Source of the DNA: Daldinia sp. FL1419
Lineage: Eukaryota > Ascomycota > Sordariomycetes > Xylariales > Hypoxylaceae
Assembly: GCA_025201765.1 (NCBI GenBank)
Contig: MU623346.1
Coordinates: 62,001-126,000, forward strand
DNA: 64,000 bases
Direction of reading: 5' to 3'
The notes under the pieces were generated by a model. It was not told where the DNA came from. It did not search any database and saw nothing but the letters and a program-made list of their open reading frames with translations. Each line of letters begins with the position of its first letter. Positions within the stretch are counted from its first letter, which is position 1. Of this stretch, positions 30,902 through 43,508 are shown piece by piece. The translations under genes were made by a program, and so were the position numbers.

Positions 30902-33621
30902 ATGGCGCCGTCGGCAACAGACCTCCCAGCGCTTCCTGTGCGACAGGAAAAGACCTATCCCCCGGCCCGTATTTACAGTGTGAAGGAAACCAAGTTCGAG
31001 AAGCCCACCTCACCCCAGCCAGATGGTCGCGAAGAAGCTTTAGCGAAGCCTCCGGGCAGCGTCGCGATCGTTATCGACAATGGTAGGCCTTCGCAACACC
31101 CCTAAAGTCACTAGATTGCTAATATAGGCTGGTGGTTATAGGATCGTCCGCCGTTAGAGCTGGATGGTCATTCGAATCGACACCGAGGTTTAGTATCCCC
31201 CCAATCATGGCCAAGTATAGGGACAGAAAGCTAGGAAAGACCTATTCGTTTGCCGGCTACGACTGCTACTCCGATACCACCGCCCGAGGACATATCAGAA
31301 ATGCATTTGAAGCCGGAACGGGCATCGTTAGTAACTGGGATGTGGAAGAGCATATACTCGACTGGACGTTTCTAAAGCTGGGCATGAATAACGCCGATGG
31401 GGCTATTGACCTACCCATTGTCATGACCGAAGCGGTAGCAAACTTGCCCTATTCGCGAAAATGTACGTTGCACCCAAATTCGCCCCAGTTTGCAAGTCGC
31501 TAACGTAGCATAGCCATGAACGAGATTATATTCGAATGCTACCAAGCTCCTTCACTAGCCACGGGTATCGATTCTTTATTTTCCTATCGCTACAATAAGG
31601 GGAAGACTGGGCTGGTTGTCTCTTCCTCTTATAGCTCCACGCATGTCATTCCCGTTTTCGACTCCAAGGCCATGCTGGCTCAGACTATCCGACTCAATTG
31701 GGGAGGATGGCACGCCGCAGAATACCTACTCAAACTTATTCGTCTTAAATACCCATCATTCCCGGGAAAGCTCAACGCATCACAGGCAGAGCACATGATA
31801 AGAGATCACTGCTATATATCCAAATCATATGACGAAGAACTACGGTCGTACCTAGACTGGACGGGGCTAGAAGACCGGGATATTGTGATCCAGTATCCGT
31901 TTACAGAAGAAGTGATAGTCCAGAAGAGCGAGGAAGAACTCGCCCGTATAGCCGAACGAAAGAAAGAGAGTGGGCGACGGTTACAAGAACAAGCGGCCAA
32001 GATGCGCCTAGAGAAATTAATGAGAAAGGAGCAGGAACTAGAATACTATAAAAAACTACAGGAAAAGATTAATGATGCTAATAAGAAGGATACGAAGCGC
32101 CTCCTCGATGCAGAAGATATGAAGGATGAGCAGCATCTAGAGCGCACTATTAAGGAACTAGACAAGTCGATTAAGCGCGCTCGAACGAAGGACGTGGGTG
32201 GTGATCCCGAGGAAGAGCAGGAAACACCCGACTTCAGCCTCCTTGAAGTGCCCGATGATCAACTTGACGAAGCTGGTCTCAAGGCGAAGAGACACCAGCG
32301 GCTTCTCAAATCCAACCACGAGGCACGAGCGCGCGCGAAAGCCGAGAAGGAAGCCGAAAAAGCGCGTATCGCAGAGGAGGAACGACTGGACAGAGAGCGC
32401 CGTGAAAACGATCTAGAGGGGTGGCTCGAGGAAAAACGAGTGGCCCGAAATCTTACTCTGCAAAAGATGAAGGAGCGGGATCGCTTAAAGGCTGACCTGG
32501 GGAATCGAAAATCCTTAGCCTCCCAGATTCGTATGAAGTCAATTGCAAACCTAGCCTCAGATAATCCTCGAGGGAAACGCCGACGCGGCAACGACGACGA
32601 TAACTTCGGCGCGAACGATGATGATTGGGGCGTGTATAGGCAAATTCAGGTAGGCGAAGGCAGTGATGACGAAGAAGGCGAGGAGGATCTCGAAGGAACT
32701 CTTAAAGCGCTTGAAGAAGATCTACTCCGCTACGACGAGGGGTTCACACATGAACACACGTGGGAAGCGCAAAACGATTGGAACAAGAGTCTTCTGCATG
32801 CGTTTATGCGCGGACCGCGACCCTTTGATCCTTCTTCTCAGGCGGAGATCCACCAGATACATCTCAATGTTGAGCGTATACGAGTGCCGGAGGTTGTTTT
32901 CCAGCCTTCCATCGCAGGAATCGATCAGGCGGGGCTTGTTGAGATTGTGGGGGATATACTAACGCAGCGACTCGTGAGTATACCGGGTCTAAACCGTGAT
33001 GACTTCCTAGAGGACATTTTCTTGACCGGTGGCAATACTCTCTTTGAGGGCTTCGACGACCGCCTCCGACAAGGGTTAACCCCGTTACTTCCTATAGGGT
33101 CGCCGCTCAAGATTCGTCGTGCCGGCGACGCAATACTTGATGCGTGGAGAGGTGCTGCCCAATGGGTTGGAACGCCTAGTTGGAAATCATCTTTAGTAAC
33201 CAAGGCTGAGTATCAAGAAAAGGGGCACGATTACATAAAGGTATGTTTGAACTATTTGTTACTTTCACTCCCCGTGCTATGCCGGCTATCATAGGCACAC
33301 CCTACACAATGTTGGATATGATAAAGTAGCGAGCGATCTACGCTATGCCGTCAACCGCAAGGAGCTTGCATAGCTGTCAGAAGTCGCTTTACCTATTTGA
33401 CGTCGACAGTACAAGTCAGAACGGCGATCAGCAGACAGCTCCCAGCCACGAGTGTGGATCGAAGTACCCAACACTTTATTCCTATCCTATCCCATCAGCG
33501 ATCGTCCTTACGAAACGTGTATAACACTTTATCCCGTTCAGCTGAGATAATACCGTGCGCTAACCCGTTTCCGCCTTTGTCGCAAATATAGGAACACGAT
33601 ATGGGCAACTCTTACTCTTGA
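30902..33621 (+). CDS. ARP5: Actin-related protein Arp5 (INO80 complex subunit)
   Basis: Four exons: 30902-31082, 31142-31462, 31514-33240 and 33592-33621; phases agree and give 752 residues, close to yeast Arp5 (755). The N-terminal actin fold shows the nucleotide-binding strand VAIVIDNGSSAVRAGW, the WDVEEHILD region and LPIVMTEAVANLPYSRK. A long Arp5-specific insertion (about residues 290-520) is strongly charged and coiled-coil-like, rich in Glu/Lys/Arg, with acidic clusters (SDDEEGEEDLE). The C-terminal actin fold resumes with VVFQPSIAGIDQAG, the phosphate-loop sequence IFLTGGNTLFEGF and KSSLVTKAEYQEKGHDYIK. The last exon encodes only EHDMGNSYS after a 351-bp intron; reading through instead gives an unrelated tail. 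Arp5 partners Ies6 in INO80 nucleosome remodelling, and the IES6 gene lies nearby. Confidence 0.95.
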
Positions 33622-35876
33622 GAGCTTAGTTGTCGTTACACAAATACGGCGTTCTTTACTGCAATCGACCTAGACGCGCTCAACGTAACCCTCCCTTCCC
33701 TTATTAGTCGTCGGAGCCTGTGTAACGCGAGATGCGGCACGCGGGTATATCACGGCGGTAACGGATTGCTTATTTACTTTTGCCTGCTTTTCCCTACAGT
33801 TCATGGTAGGAGATTTCTAAACGTTTGGATTATAGAGAAGCAGAAATGTATGTACAATATTTGATAACAGGACTCAATGGCAAGCGATGATATTAGTCGG
33901 TTCATCCCTACCCAGATAGGTGTTACAACTAGGACCGGGAAGACGGAGAGGATGAGGATGAGGAATGGGCAGATCCCGTAATCACTAGGAGTCGCGGTTC
34001 TTGGCGTTCGCTACGTTAGCTACACCTGTATACCATGCCATGTCCCCTTCCTTCGGGCTTGCGCTTTTGTACCACGCGACGGCGGTGGCTAGGTAGTGTG
34101 ACAAGGATATAGATGCCGTTCCACCTCAACTATGGACTGCCTACCTTTGCTACCCTTGGGGTATTGTTGGAGAGGTCCAACAATACGCAGATACAACAAG
34201 ATTAGATACTACGTTAGCATAGCATGATGGCGATGGGCAGGTTTTAGGAACAGGGTAGGGTAATAATATGCTAAGCAACATCATGATATAGGCGCAACGT
34301 AGACAGGACAGGCAAGGCACAAATAAGACAACGTGGAGGTTTTCTTGAGTTGTTTTTTATCTTTTTTATGAAGGTAACAAGGCAAAAAAGGAAAAACACG
34401 CAAGCGCTACTACGCCGGGAAATATTATGCGATCGATTATACTACTTTACTATAGCCCTCCTTTTTTCCCCCCCTTCCATACCTGCCCCCCCCCTCCACC
34501 TATCATTTATCTAGTTCTCCAATTCGCGTAGCTACCTACCTGCCTGTCTGTCTATATTACGTTAGGTAGCTTACCTAGCTACGTTAGGCAGTTCCGTGTG
34601 CGCCAGTTAGGTAACGTAATGTAATACCAATCCAATAGGTACCTTACCTTACCTTACCTTACCTTACCTATCGCAACTCACATCTCGGTTTCGGAACGAA
34701 ACGACGGCGGGCTTTAATACGCCGCCGCGGCACATCAATATACCTAACACCCGTAGACATTTCCCCAAGGCTGCGAGTAGCGTCAGAATAGCGTAACGTG
34801 ATGGTTCACTGTTCCACGTTCGCGAAGCGGTCAAGATATGTTAGTCCCATCCGCCCGCACGCAGACTTTGGTTCGTGTTACTTGAACGAAGGTTAGGTTA
34901 GGTTTCTTGTGGTAAATAGATAGGTGTAGGCGTCTGCGTCTACGGCTTAGGTATTCTTGGGTTACACGAAGAAAATTAACTTAAAGCTGAGGAGGGGAGT
35001 AAAAAAAGGGGGGGTTGGGTTGTAGGTATATTGCTATCAAATGCATAACACATATACAACACAACATAGTATAGCACGAAGTGGGAAATGATGAGACGAG
35101 CCAGCAATGGATATGACCAGTAGAAGGCAATATTATTATTTCATCGGTAGGTGGCAGGGTTCAGCTCGCATTATAACTCTCCGAACGAACCTGTTTCATC
35201 AGGTGGGTAAAATGTGAAACTATTCGTCCGATTCGTAGTGGCTTTGTTAACTTGACTGAAAGATCTCGCCTACAAATACGTAACCTAGTAATTAGCGCCC
35301 GTGTCTCTTGGGCTACGATATTTATGCTGTGCTACAGGTCTCCTGCTCCGATAGAGGGTGGACCCTTTTCTTGCAGCTAGACACGTTCGATACTTCGAAC
35401 TCCACCTTTAGCCAAGACTTCCTATCGTCTCGCCTCTTGTATCCTCCCTAGGCTAAGCCAGGATTTCGATGATAACCATCTATAGCCATCACAAAACATC
35501 AATTGCAGACAACCGTCGCAAGAATGGCCATCGCAAACCAAGGTATGATGCTCTCGAACGCCTGATCCGACCAATTCTTCGAAACCATGCAAGTCCGTAA
35601 CGCCACGATATGACAGATAAGAAATGAGGCCGGGGATCGCCACCTCTTCGTTTTTGCCTCCCTCGAAGCTCCATACTCCCCAATCATCCATCCCCTACTG
35701 TATTGACCAATTTTAGTCACCGCGACATACATACGTGCCCATCTCCCATACCGCTAGGTTCGGACATGCCCGTACTTCTTTGGGGTTCCTGGCTCGGGAT
35801 AAATGTACTGTTGACCGAACTCTCCTATATATCGGCTTCCTCCGGGGTCGGCATCCGGTCCCCGTTCCTGAGATGA
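33622..35876. other. 2.25-kb intergenic region between ARP5 and the bZIP gene
   Basis: Convergent 3' sides of ARP5 and kapC. It contains a GAGGAT run (about 33947-33963), C-rich tracts (34465-34500), a six-fold ACCTT repeat (34641-34668) and GTTAGGTAGC-type elements. Minus-strand ORFs at 35422-35732 overlap in several frames and resemble no known family. Confidence 0.5.
34641..34668. repeat. ACCTT microsatellite, nearly 6 copies
   Basis: Pentanucleotide ACCTT repeated in tandem at 34641-34668, preceded by a GGTACC element. Confidence 0.85.
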
Positions 35877-37546
35877 CTAGGCTCGCAGGGACGAGGGAGC
35901 CGGCCCACCCTCTTGTTGAAGCTGTCTGCGAATCTCCTCTGCTGTTTGGGAGTCCTCGTTAGATTCCGACTTATAAGCGGGTTTCGTATATAACCCATCC
36001 GCTGAAGGCTCTCTAGCTCTTAACCCGGCTACCGCCGCCGCAACATCCGCCAAAGTTCCAGCATTGGTATTGTTGGGACCGGGTTCAGGTGCCGTGGTCG
36101 CGTGCACATTGCGAGCACTAGTGGAGGCGGTAGCAGGAGGGGCAATGTTTACATTGGCTGGCGGCTGGGGTAGCTCGACCTGCAAATCTAAGAGGCGAGA
36201 CTGTAATTGGATGATGTACTCGCGAAGAGCATAATTATCGTTTTGGATCGCCTTGTAGCTGTGCTCCATCTCTCCAAGCTCGCGCACTTGCTGCTCAAGC
36301 TTCTTGATGTAATGTTCCTTTCTTTGGCGAAAAGCACGCTAGAAAAACACGTTAGTTACGTAATTAGACGCACGGATGAGGCCCCGATATGGTGGAGCTG
36401 GGCTAGTGCACACGAGCGATCTACACCGAAGATGCGAGATGCTCGGGACTCTAAACCGTTTTGATTACGGTAGCTCCAGCTCGCAAACCATAGCGAAATA
36501 AGGGAAAGCGCCCCACTTACCTGAGCAGCTCTATTCTGGGCGGCCCTTTTTGACTGAGATAATTCCCGCTTCGCCTTTCGTCCGTCCGCCACAGAATCAT
36601 CGGGGTCGTGCCCTAGGAGGCCTTGAGCAGCCATGTTAGCTACGGGAGACGCAGAAACTGGTGCGCCTTCGTCGGACGGAGGTGAAACTCCTCTCTGCAT
36701 CATATCAGATGCCGGAACACCTGCAGACGACGTTCTAAGTTGAGGATGGATATGCGATTGCGTCTCTAAGCTAGAACCGCCGTATCCATGCGCCTGAGGT
36801 GAAGGGCGTATAGGTTTTAGAGCAGGATGAGTTGCAGCGACAGCAGCTAGTGGGGATGGCGCCGACGTAGGTGGTGAGTGATTCAAATAACTCGTCCCTT
36901 GTTCGATCTTTGGGCGCACTTCAGATTCTTCTATAAAAAAGCAAAGGGAAGGACTATGTCAGTGGATGAACACCGGTAGAGGTCTGGGGCATATATTCAA
37001 AAATGGGGAAAGAGACATAAAAGGTATCAAGAATTAGAGCCACGGAGCAAGTGAGGCGGACTACAGACCGAATATGTATGTATGTAGGAAAGTTTGTCCA
37101 GGATGTAGGCGGGTATTCCGTAATGAAGGGATATGGGGACCGGAAAAGCAAGTGGATGGATCCCAAATTGGCCTTGCAACGCGACCCCGAAGCCGTCAAA
37201 AGTAGCAACAGTAGTAGGCAGTGGTAGCGGTAGTAGTAGGAAAAAACTCCTGGCGCCAGCATATGAGGTATGTCTGATTACATGTTCGTAGTAAAAAGTG
37301 ACCTCAAGCGACTTAGACGGTCAGGGCGTAGCTGGGGTGGTCGAGAGGGGGGGGGGGGTGTGCAACTGCGCAGTAATGCGGCGTCACGGTGGGAGGGGTG
37401 GACATAAAGAAAAAGTACTGGGGGTGGGGGTTGACTTTTTTCCTCCCTCGATGATGGTTGGAAATACTTCTAGTGGCAGCACCGGGCCAAAAAATAAAAA
37501 GAGCTAAGAACTAAAAGAAGGAGCGCAACTTACCGTGATTTTGCAT
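35877..37546 (-). CDS. KapC-like bZIP transcription factor
   Basis: Three exons deduced on the minus strand: 37534-37546 (MQNH plus one base), 36521-36930 and 35877-36338; phases agree and give 294 residues. The bZIP begins in exon 2 (KRELSQSKRAAQNRAAQ) and continues in exon 3 (RAFRQRKEHYIKKLEQQV), so the intron interrupts the DNA-contacting NxxAAxxxFR signature. The leucine-zipper part follows, and LREYIIQLQSRLLDLQ is characteristic of the fungal KapC group (Yap/AP-1-like). Flanks are Pro/Ser/Ala-rich and probably disordered. The length fits Aspergillus KapC (about 280). The first intron is long (603 bp) and holds a G-rich run; its donor GTAAGT and acceptor TATAG are good and restore frame, but the four-residue first exon rests on that logic only. 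Targets are unknown; relatives act in stress and secondary-metabolite control. Confidence 0.88.
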
Positions 37547-39927
37547 TTTGGGTATCTGACTCAGCATCAAGATAACGCGATATTTTGTACCGTGATGACT
37601 TTTTCTGATATTACCGTATCTGTAATAAATCCAAATACGCGGAATAATACACTGGTCTATACCCAGCCACGGAACCGTTTCCGTTCAAAACGCACTATTA
37701 AGAAAAAGAGAGGAGCGCGCGAAGGGCTCCGCTCGGAGTAAGGACGGCGTCTGTCGTTACAGGGGTGGAAAGTCAATCTGGACACCAGGATAGGTACTAT
37801 GTATGTCTGTCCCTTTTTTTCTTTTCTTTTATCGTGCACCAAGCCAAGGCCAAGGTTAGGAGAGAAAAAAACGATGTGGCTGGTGTAGGAAAATAGCGCG
37901 CAAGTTGTCGGTTAGTTGCTGATCTGGCAAACGACAATACACAATCGCGGCAATCGCAAGTAAAAAAAAGGAGTTCTGGCGTGTATAGTGCTTCTCAACA
38001 ATGCACACGGGTTGAATACGTAAGGCAGTGGTGTGTCGTTTGTCGTCAAGTTGTTGCTGTATTTCAGTACTGCAATGCCGTAATGCTGTAATGTCGCAAC
38101 AATACCTTAAAAAGCTTGAGGGAGGGATCCACGGTAGGATTAATGTTTCGTAGATGGAATAGATTGATAGTAGCTTGGTATGTAGATCGAATGCGCCTGG
38201 CGGACTGGCTAACCGCGAGCTTGATTACTCAAGGTAGCAGTTAATGACAATCAACAGGAAAAACTTCGATATTCGAAGAGTATTCCAGGCGAGATTCGGA
38301 TGAGTAACGGGGATGATAGACCAATACGAGAGAGCTCCCGGGTTCCCTAATCGCATAGCCCTGTCCAATCTGGTGTCGGCAGAATTCAAGGTGACCTCAA
38401 CGGAGTTAGGGACCCAATGATACCCGCGCTTCCACGTGACTAGGGGAAACTATCGTAATGGATTATTCAGCGCCGTTTCAATAAGTTAGGTAACAGCCTT
38501 TGGTTGGGTTTTTAGGCATAGGTTAACAAGCTAGGTTGTGTATAGGCTAGTATAGGCAGGTCTCGTCCCGGATGACGAACGCGTACTATTGTAATATGGT
38601 AAAAGAAATATGCGGAAACAAATACCTCGAAGAAATTTTTGGAGATAAGGCGTAAAAACCATTAAAAATGGTTAGCTGTTTGTTTTTTTCTGGCTTCGGG
38701 ACCGTGGCTTGTGCGAAGATGCTTGAATTGCTTGGACTTGGATGCTTGAATGAGTACCGCACAGTGTACAGTAGGTATTCAAAGGTAGAAAAGAAATATG
38801 GATACAAATGGATACGCCGCCAACAAAGAGAAAATATTATGGGTGGGGTATTAAAAAGTTATTAAGCTGCCTGTTGGCGGTTCAACTGCCTATAGTATGT
38901 GAACGGCCGAAATGTCCGAGGAGAGGGACGAGGTTCTCTTGGGTGTTGATCACAGACTTGTTTAAGGTGAAAAAGTTGGTTTGTCAGCACTTGCAGCTTT
39001 TTTGTGCAGGCTGTGCTCGCCCTAAATGTGCAACCGGTACGAAAGTACCTTCACTAGGTACCTAAGGTACTAAGACTAAGTACTTACACTAGGTATGGTG
39101 GCTACCACCTACCGCAGCCAAGCGCAACCCAAGTGGACGAATGGAAATTAGAATTATAGGGCTGTGGGGATTTGTAGTCTTAATGGTTGACCGAATACAT
39201 CCGTAGTACGAAGAAGAAGAGAGCGCTGAGGAAGAAAAAGTCAATTATCTCAGACGCTTGCGTAACAAGGCATGAAAAGGTATAGCGAACTGCCGGCGGG
39301 AAAATTAATACATATTGGAGGGCACCAAATGAACCTTTATCTCAGTGGGGCTCAGACTAGGAGGACGGTTTTTCTTTGTACCTTTTGAGCCACAGCACTT
39401 TTTAGCCAATCAGACCCCTGACATACCCCTCCCACCAAAAACCGTCTCCTATTTGGCACGACACGCACAGCCCCACAGATACATCTGCACGGACCATACT
39501 GAGTGGTGGCTGTGGTGGCTGACAAAAATTTCTAGTCTAAGCTCGCTAAGATAAATGAACCTGAGTGGTCGGCACTAGACTCTTTGTAATCAATGTTAGT
39601 TTGTCACTCGTGTAACCTGACTAATAATAATCATAATAACTAATCATAATAATAACAGCAATAACCATAATAACGAGGTAGTTGCAAATTAATACCTAAA
39701 ACAGGATAACAACGCTGCCAAGTGGAAAAAAAAAAAAAAAAAAAAAGGGCTCAAATTTTATACGGGCACTACGTCAATCTAAGTACATTATATAAGTACC
39801 TATCTAGATACTTAGGTACTCCATGTAGGTACATCGTCTAGCCACCTAAAAATCTGGACCTTGAATTCCGTCTCAATTGTTTACATACATTGTACATTAT
39901 GACGGTTACACATTATTCCGTCTGTAT

Positions 39928-39952
39928 GTAAGTACCTAGGTACTTACCTACA
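39928..39952. repeat. Dispersed palindrome copy
   Basis: AAGTACCTAGGTACTTACCT-type inverted repeat within the gene desert, one of several related copies between 39.0 and 40.0 kb. Confidence 0.7.
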
Positions 39953-41070
39953 CGCAATGTACACCTTTTACCTTATTCATACATTAGGCACTTTCATATG
40001 TATCGTCAAATTGATGATACCTTACCTTGCCACGCATGGAGACTTTTTTAGTTTACCTAACGTACATAGTAGACTTCACAAAAAAAATTTCGGATCCCGC
40101 ATCGTCGGCCGAGGTGCTTCCTTTAGCTGAAGCCAATCGTTGCTATAACTGCACTCATATTGTAAATTCATTAGTCTTGCGTACCCGCTTCCTCTTCCTT
40201 TCACCTACCTGCCGTCGTACAGCACTACTTTTTTGACTACCCTTTCCCTTCTAGGCAACTCCTCCCAAGTCCACATGTAGGTCCGTACATTTGCTTAGCA
40301 CGAGTATTCGTACATGTGTAAGTATACATGTATAATGGCTTCTACCAACACATAAGTGCAAGTATTTAAAGGAGATTCTCATGTTGCTCATACAACAAGT
40401 AAGCACTTATTAAGTCGCACGCCAGAAAATACTAATCTCCATAGTTTACACATCTTACGACGTTTAGGTAACTAGGTAGGTATAATGACCTTAGGTAAGG
40501 CATCGTATGCTATACGGTTGGGCTAAGTGACGTAAAGACTACCTAGTAGTAATAAAGATCGGACTTTTCTATGCGCTTTCTCTTTCTCGTCTTTGCGTAC
40601 TTTGTAGGCTCAGCGTCGGGTTTTAGAACTCCTTCGGCTATATGGTTCTCCAATTATTAGATACACACCCCGGGGCGGTAGTAAGGGACGGGTTTTAAGA
40701 AGAGCCACACACCGTGTTCTCGTCTATGTTGCTTGCAGGTCTAAAGAAAAAAAAAGGCCATTAAAAAAAGATTTCGCATCTTCAATCCTTTTGTGTTTGC
40801 ATTATTTATTACGTAAGGCGTGACGGTGTCACAAAAGAACCTTGGATAAAATGACAGCCGCTAAAACGCATGTCGTAAACAATTTCATCAACATTTCGTT
40901 AACTTTTACACTAGTTAACTTGAAATCAATGCACGGACTTACGTAATACAACAGGCTAAAAGAGGCCGTCCTCCGAGAGCACGGTTTCATTACTAACTTC
41001 CCTGCTTCGATAGGTAGGACCTAGCATCGACATTAATATCGACACTGATGAACCTGGCCTGCCTGGGCAT

Positions 41071-41095
41071 GTACGATGTACGATGTACGATGTAC
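41071..41095. repeat. 7-bp tandem repeat GTACGAT
   Basis: GTACGAT occurs three times and then GTAC, in the gene desert. Confidence 0.85.
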
Positions 41096-41162
41096 ATATG
41101 TAGGTAGGTACGTACATATGCACATGGCATGGTTCTATGCGATACTAGATTGATTGGGTGAT

Positions 41163-41190
41163 GACACGATTTGACACGATTTGACACGAT
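41163..41190. repeat. 10-bp tandem repeat GACACGATTT
   Basis: GACACGATTT is repeated 2.8 times at 41163-41190 in the gene desert. Confidence 0.85.
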
Positions 41191-41575
41191 GGAACCTCGT
41201 AGGTCCAAGTACCAAAAGGGACTTTCCGTGACGAGAGATCTAGTTGACCACGCCGTATCGAAACATCAACAGTTTTGGAGCCTGTCGAGGCTTTAAGAAA
41301 TAATAGGCAGTTCATAAAAGATAATTGGAATTCAGTTGCCTATCAATGCTTACAGTGCGTATTAGTAATTGCCGTCACGTGTGTACTTAGTTAGGTACAT
41401 AATATTTGGTGTGGGACTGCTGCATTTAGGTAATCGCGTAACATGCAATGGTACAATTACCTAACCGTTAGACGGTACGATCTTACTGTACACCGTCCTT
41501 TCATCATGTATGTAATAGTTCAAATCTGCCGATAGGCCCAACATAAAGTTTAGAGCCTCATATTAAGGTATTTGA

Positions 41576-41602
41576 GTAAAAGACGTAAAAGACGTAAAAG
41601 AT
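41576..41602. repeat. 9-bp tandem repeat GTAAAAGAC
   Basis: Three consecutive copies, the last with one mismatch (GTAAAAGAT). Confidence 0.8.
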
Positions 41603-43449
41603 GTAGATGGAAGTATATGAGCATATGACTGCATATCTTTAAATCCTTTTCGTAGTATGTAGGCGCATATCAATGGCGAGTATGGATTTTCGATATACAC
41701 TTGCCTAGGTAATGTATTATTCAACATTTAGAGTATCTTCTGATGGCATATTGTTAGTTTCAACATAACATAACATCGTCCAATCCAACCGTCTTGGGAA
41801 AATCGAGATTGATACGCTGGCCAATATATTCCACACCTCCCTAAGTAGTAGTCTTGGCATTCCGCGGCGGTCATCGGCAACAAGCCATTCTCCCGTCCGT
41901 CCTCTAAGTTGTTAGGCTCGCATCTGATTTTAATTACGCGTCGTTTACGGCTTACTCTGTCTAGACGAACTCCAAGGCGAAAAGCCGGTTCTGCATAGAG
42001 TTTTTTGTTTTGTTTTTTTTGTTTTTTGTTTTTTTTTAGTAATCCTTGTTGATCCCTCCGTTCGATCCCGAAAAACACTTCAACTTGCGGCAACTATTTT
42101 GCCTGTTTACTTGTCTTGTTAACATAATTCAATGGGTTGATGACTGCTCGGCTTCTAGGTTAATAGTCTATAGATCGGTTGTTTACGACAACTAAAAGAG
42201 AAGGAGAATCGAAGAAGGATTTACAAAAGACTATCCCGGCCGGATGAGCTGACTATTATCTCTAAGCCCTGGTCGAAGTCAAGACAGTATCTTATGGACT
42301 ACTTTCTCGCGTATTGGTATCTGCAATGCTTCCTTTGCGCATGCCAAAGCCTTATTATTTGCATCCGCCGTGTGATCCTTTTGGGGTACATTCTTTGGGG
42401 TTGCCGCGCCTTCGACACCAAAGGTTAACAAGCGTGTAAGCAAGTCGACAATATTGATGCCTGAAATCGCATTGGAGAATACTCGTACCCCCCGGCGCCG
42501 CAAAGACCGTACGCTCGCAACTTTGAAGTTTGAGATGCAACTCAACAGCTAGGATCCTTACGGAACCTTATTCCTCCTAATATCGAGTAGCGGTATCCTA
42601 TCATATTATACGACAAGCTCGTTCTCGCAATTTGAATGCATGTCCAGTATCAACTATGTATACAAGAAGTCTTATCTCCTAAAGGATGAGGCAAACACTG
42701 GTACACACCCCCGCCCAGATCTGATTAGTTAGATTTGTTGCACTATTCCGAATCTGGCATGCATCGAGTCCTTTTCGGTGTTTCATTCGCTGGTAGAAGC
42801 GGGTCGTATACATACAGTGCTTATATCGAGTTCGCAGTTTAGGAGATAAGATAAATTAGAGATCGTAGGTCCAGTTTCAGCACTTATCACCTACTCACAT
42901 CATGCCAGCATCATCAGAGCCTACCTACGTGTATATACGTGTATATACGTACATATAGGTACCCCCGGAGGCCACCTAAGGTTGTTGGACAAGATCAAAA
43001 CCGGCCATTCCGGCTCGAGACATAAAATGTTAGTAATATTTCACGTTTTTGACGGAGATTCAAGTAGCGATAGTTATGTTACATTTTAACGTAGAAACGT
43101 ATGTTTCTCGGCCCGGAAACACTGGAGATAGGTATACTAACGATACTAATATTGCCGACTACCTACCTAAGGTAAGTCGTCGAGGGTCTCATCGACGAAA
43201 ATTTAGCTCAAATGTTATACTCTATAAAAACAGTCGACTCGAAGATCTCAGACCCTATTCTTCCCGGAAATCCCGGGTTAGAAAGTTACTCTAGTTAATT
43301 AATCCTTGTCGTCGAGTAAAATAGCTACCTAGTTACATGTTACATATGGCACATAGTAGCTTTGCATCTTTCAGCTCGTCCCACTTGCTGTCCTATTAGA
43401 GATATTAACCTTCTCGGAGATAAGGTATGATTATGGCTACCTACTCGCT

Positions 43450-43508
43450 CGTGTAGTACCTATCGTGTAGTACCTATCGTGTAGTACTCGTATAGTACTC
43501 GTGTAGTG
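43450..43508. repeat. CGTGTAGTAC tandem repeat, diverged
   Basis: CGTGTAGTACCTAT twice (14-bp unit), then shorter versions CGTGTAGTACT, CGTATAGTACT and CGTGTAGTGC. An expanding and decaying minisatellite. Confidence 0.8.

Noticed and set aside
42279..42545. 88-codon minus-strand ORF in the gene desert
   Set aside because: Lacks an ATG (opens with TTG) and shows no family similarity; noted only because its composition is not strongly biased.
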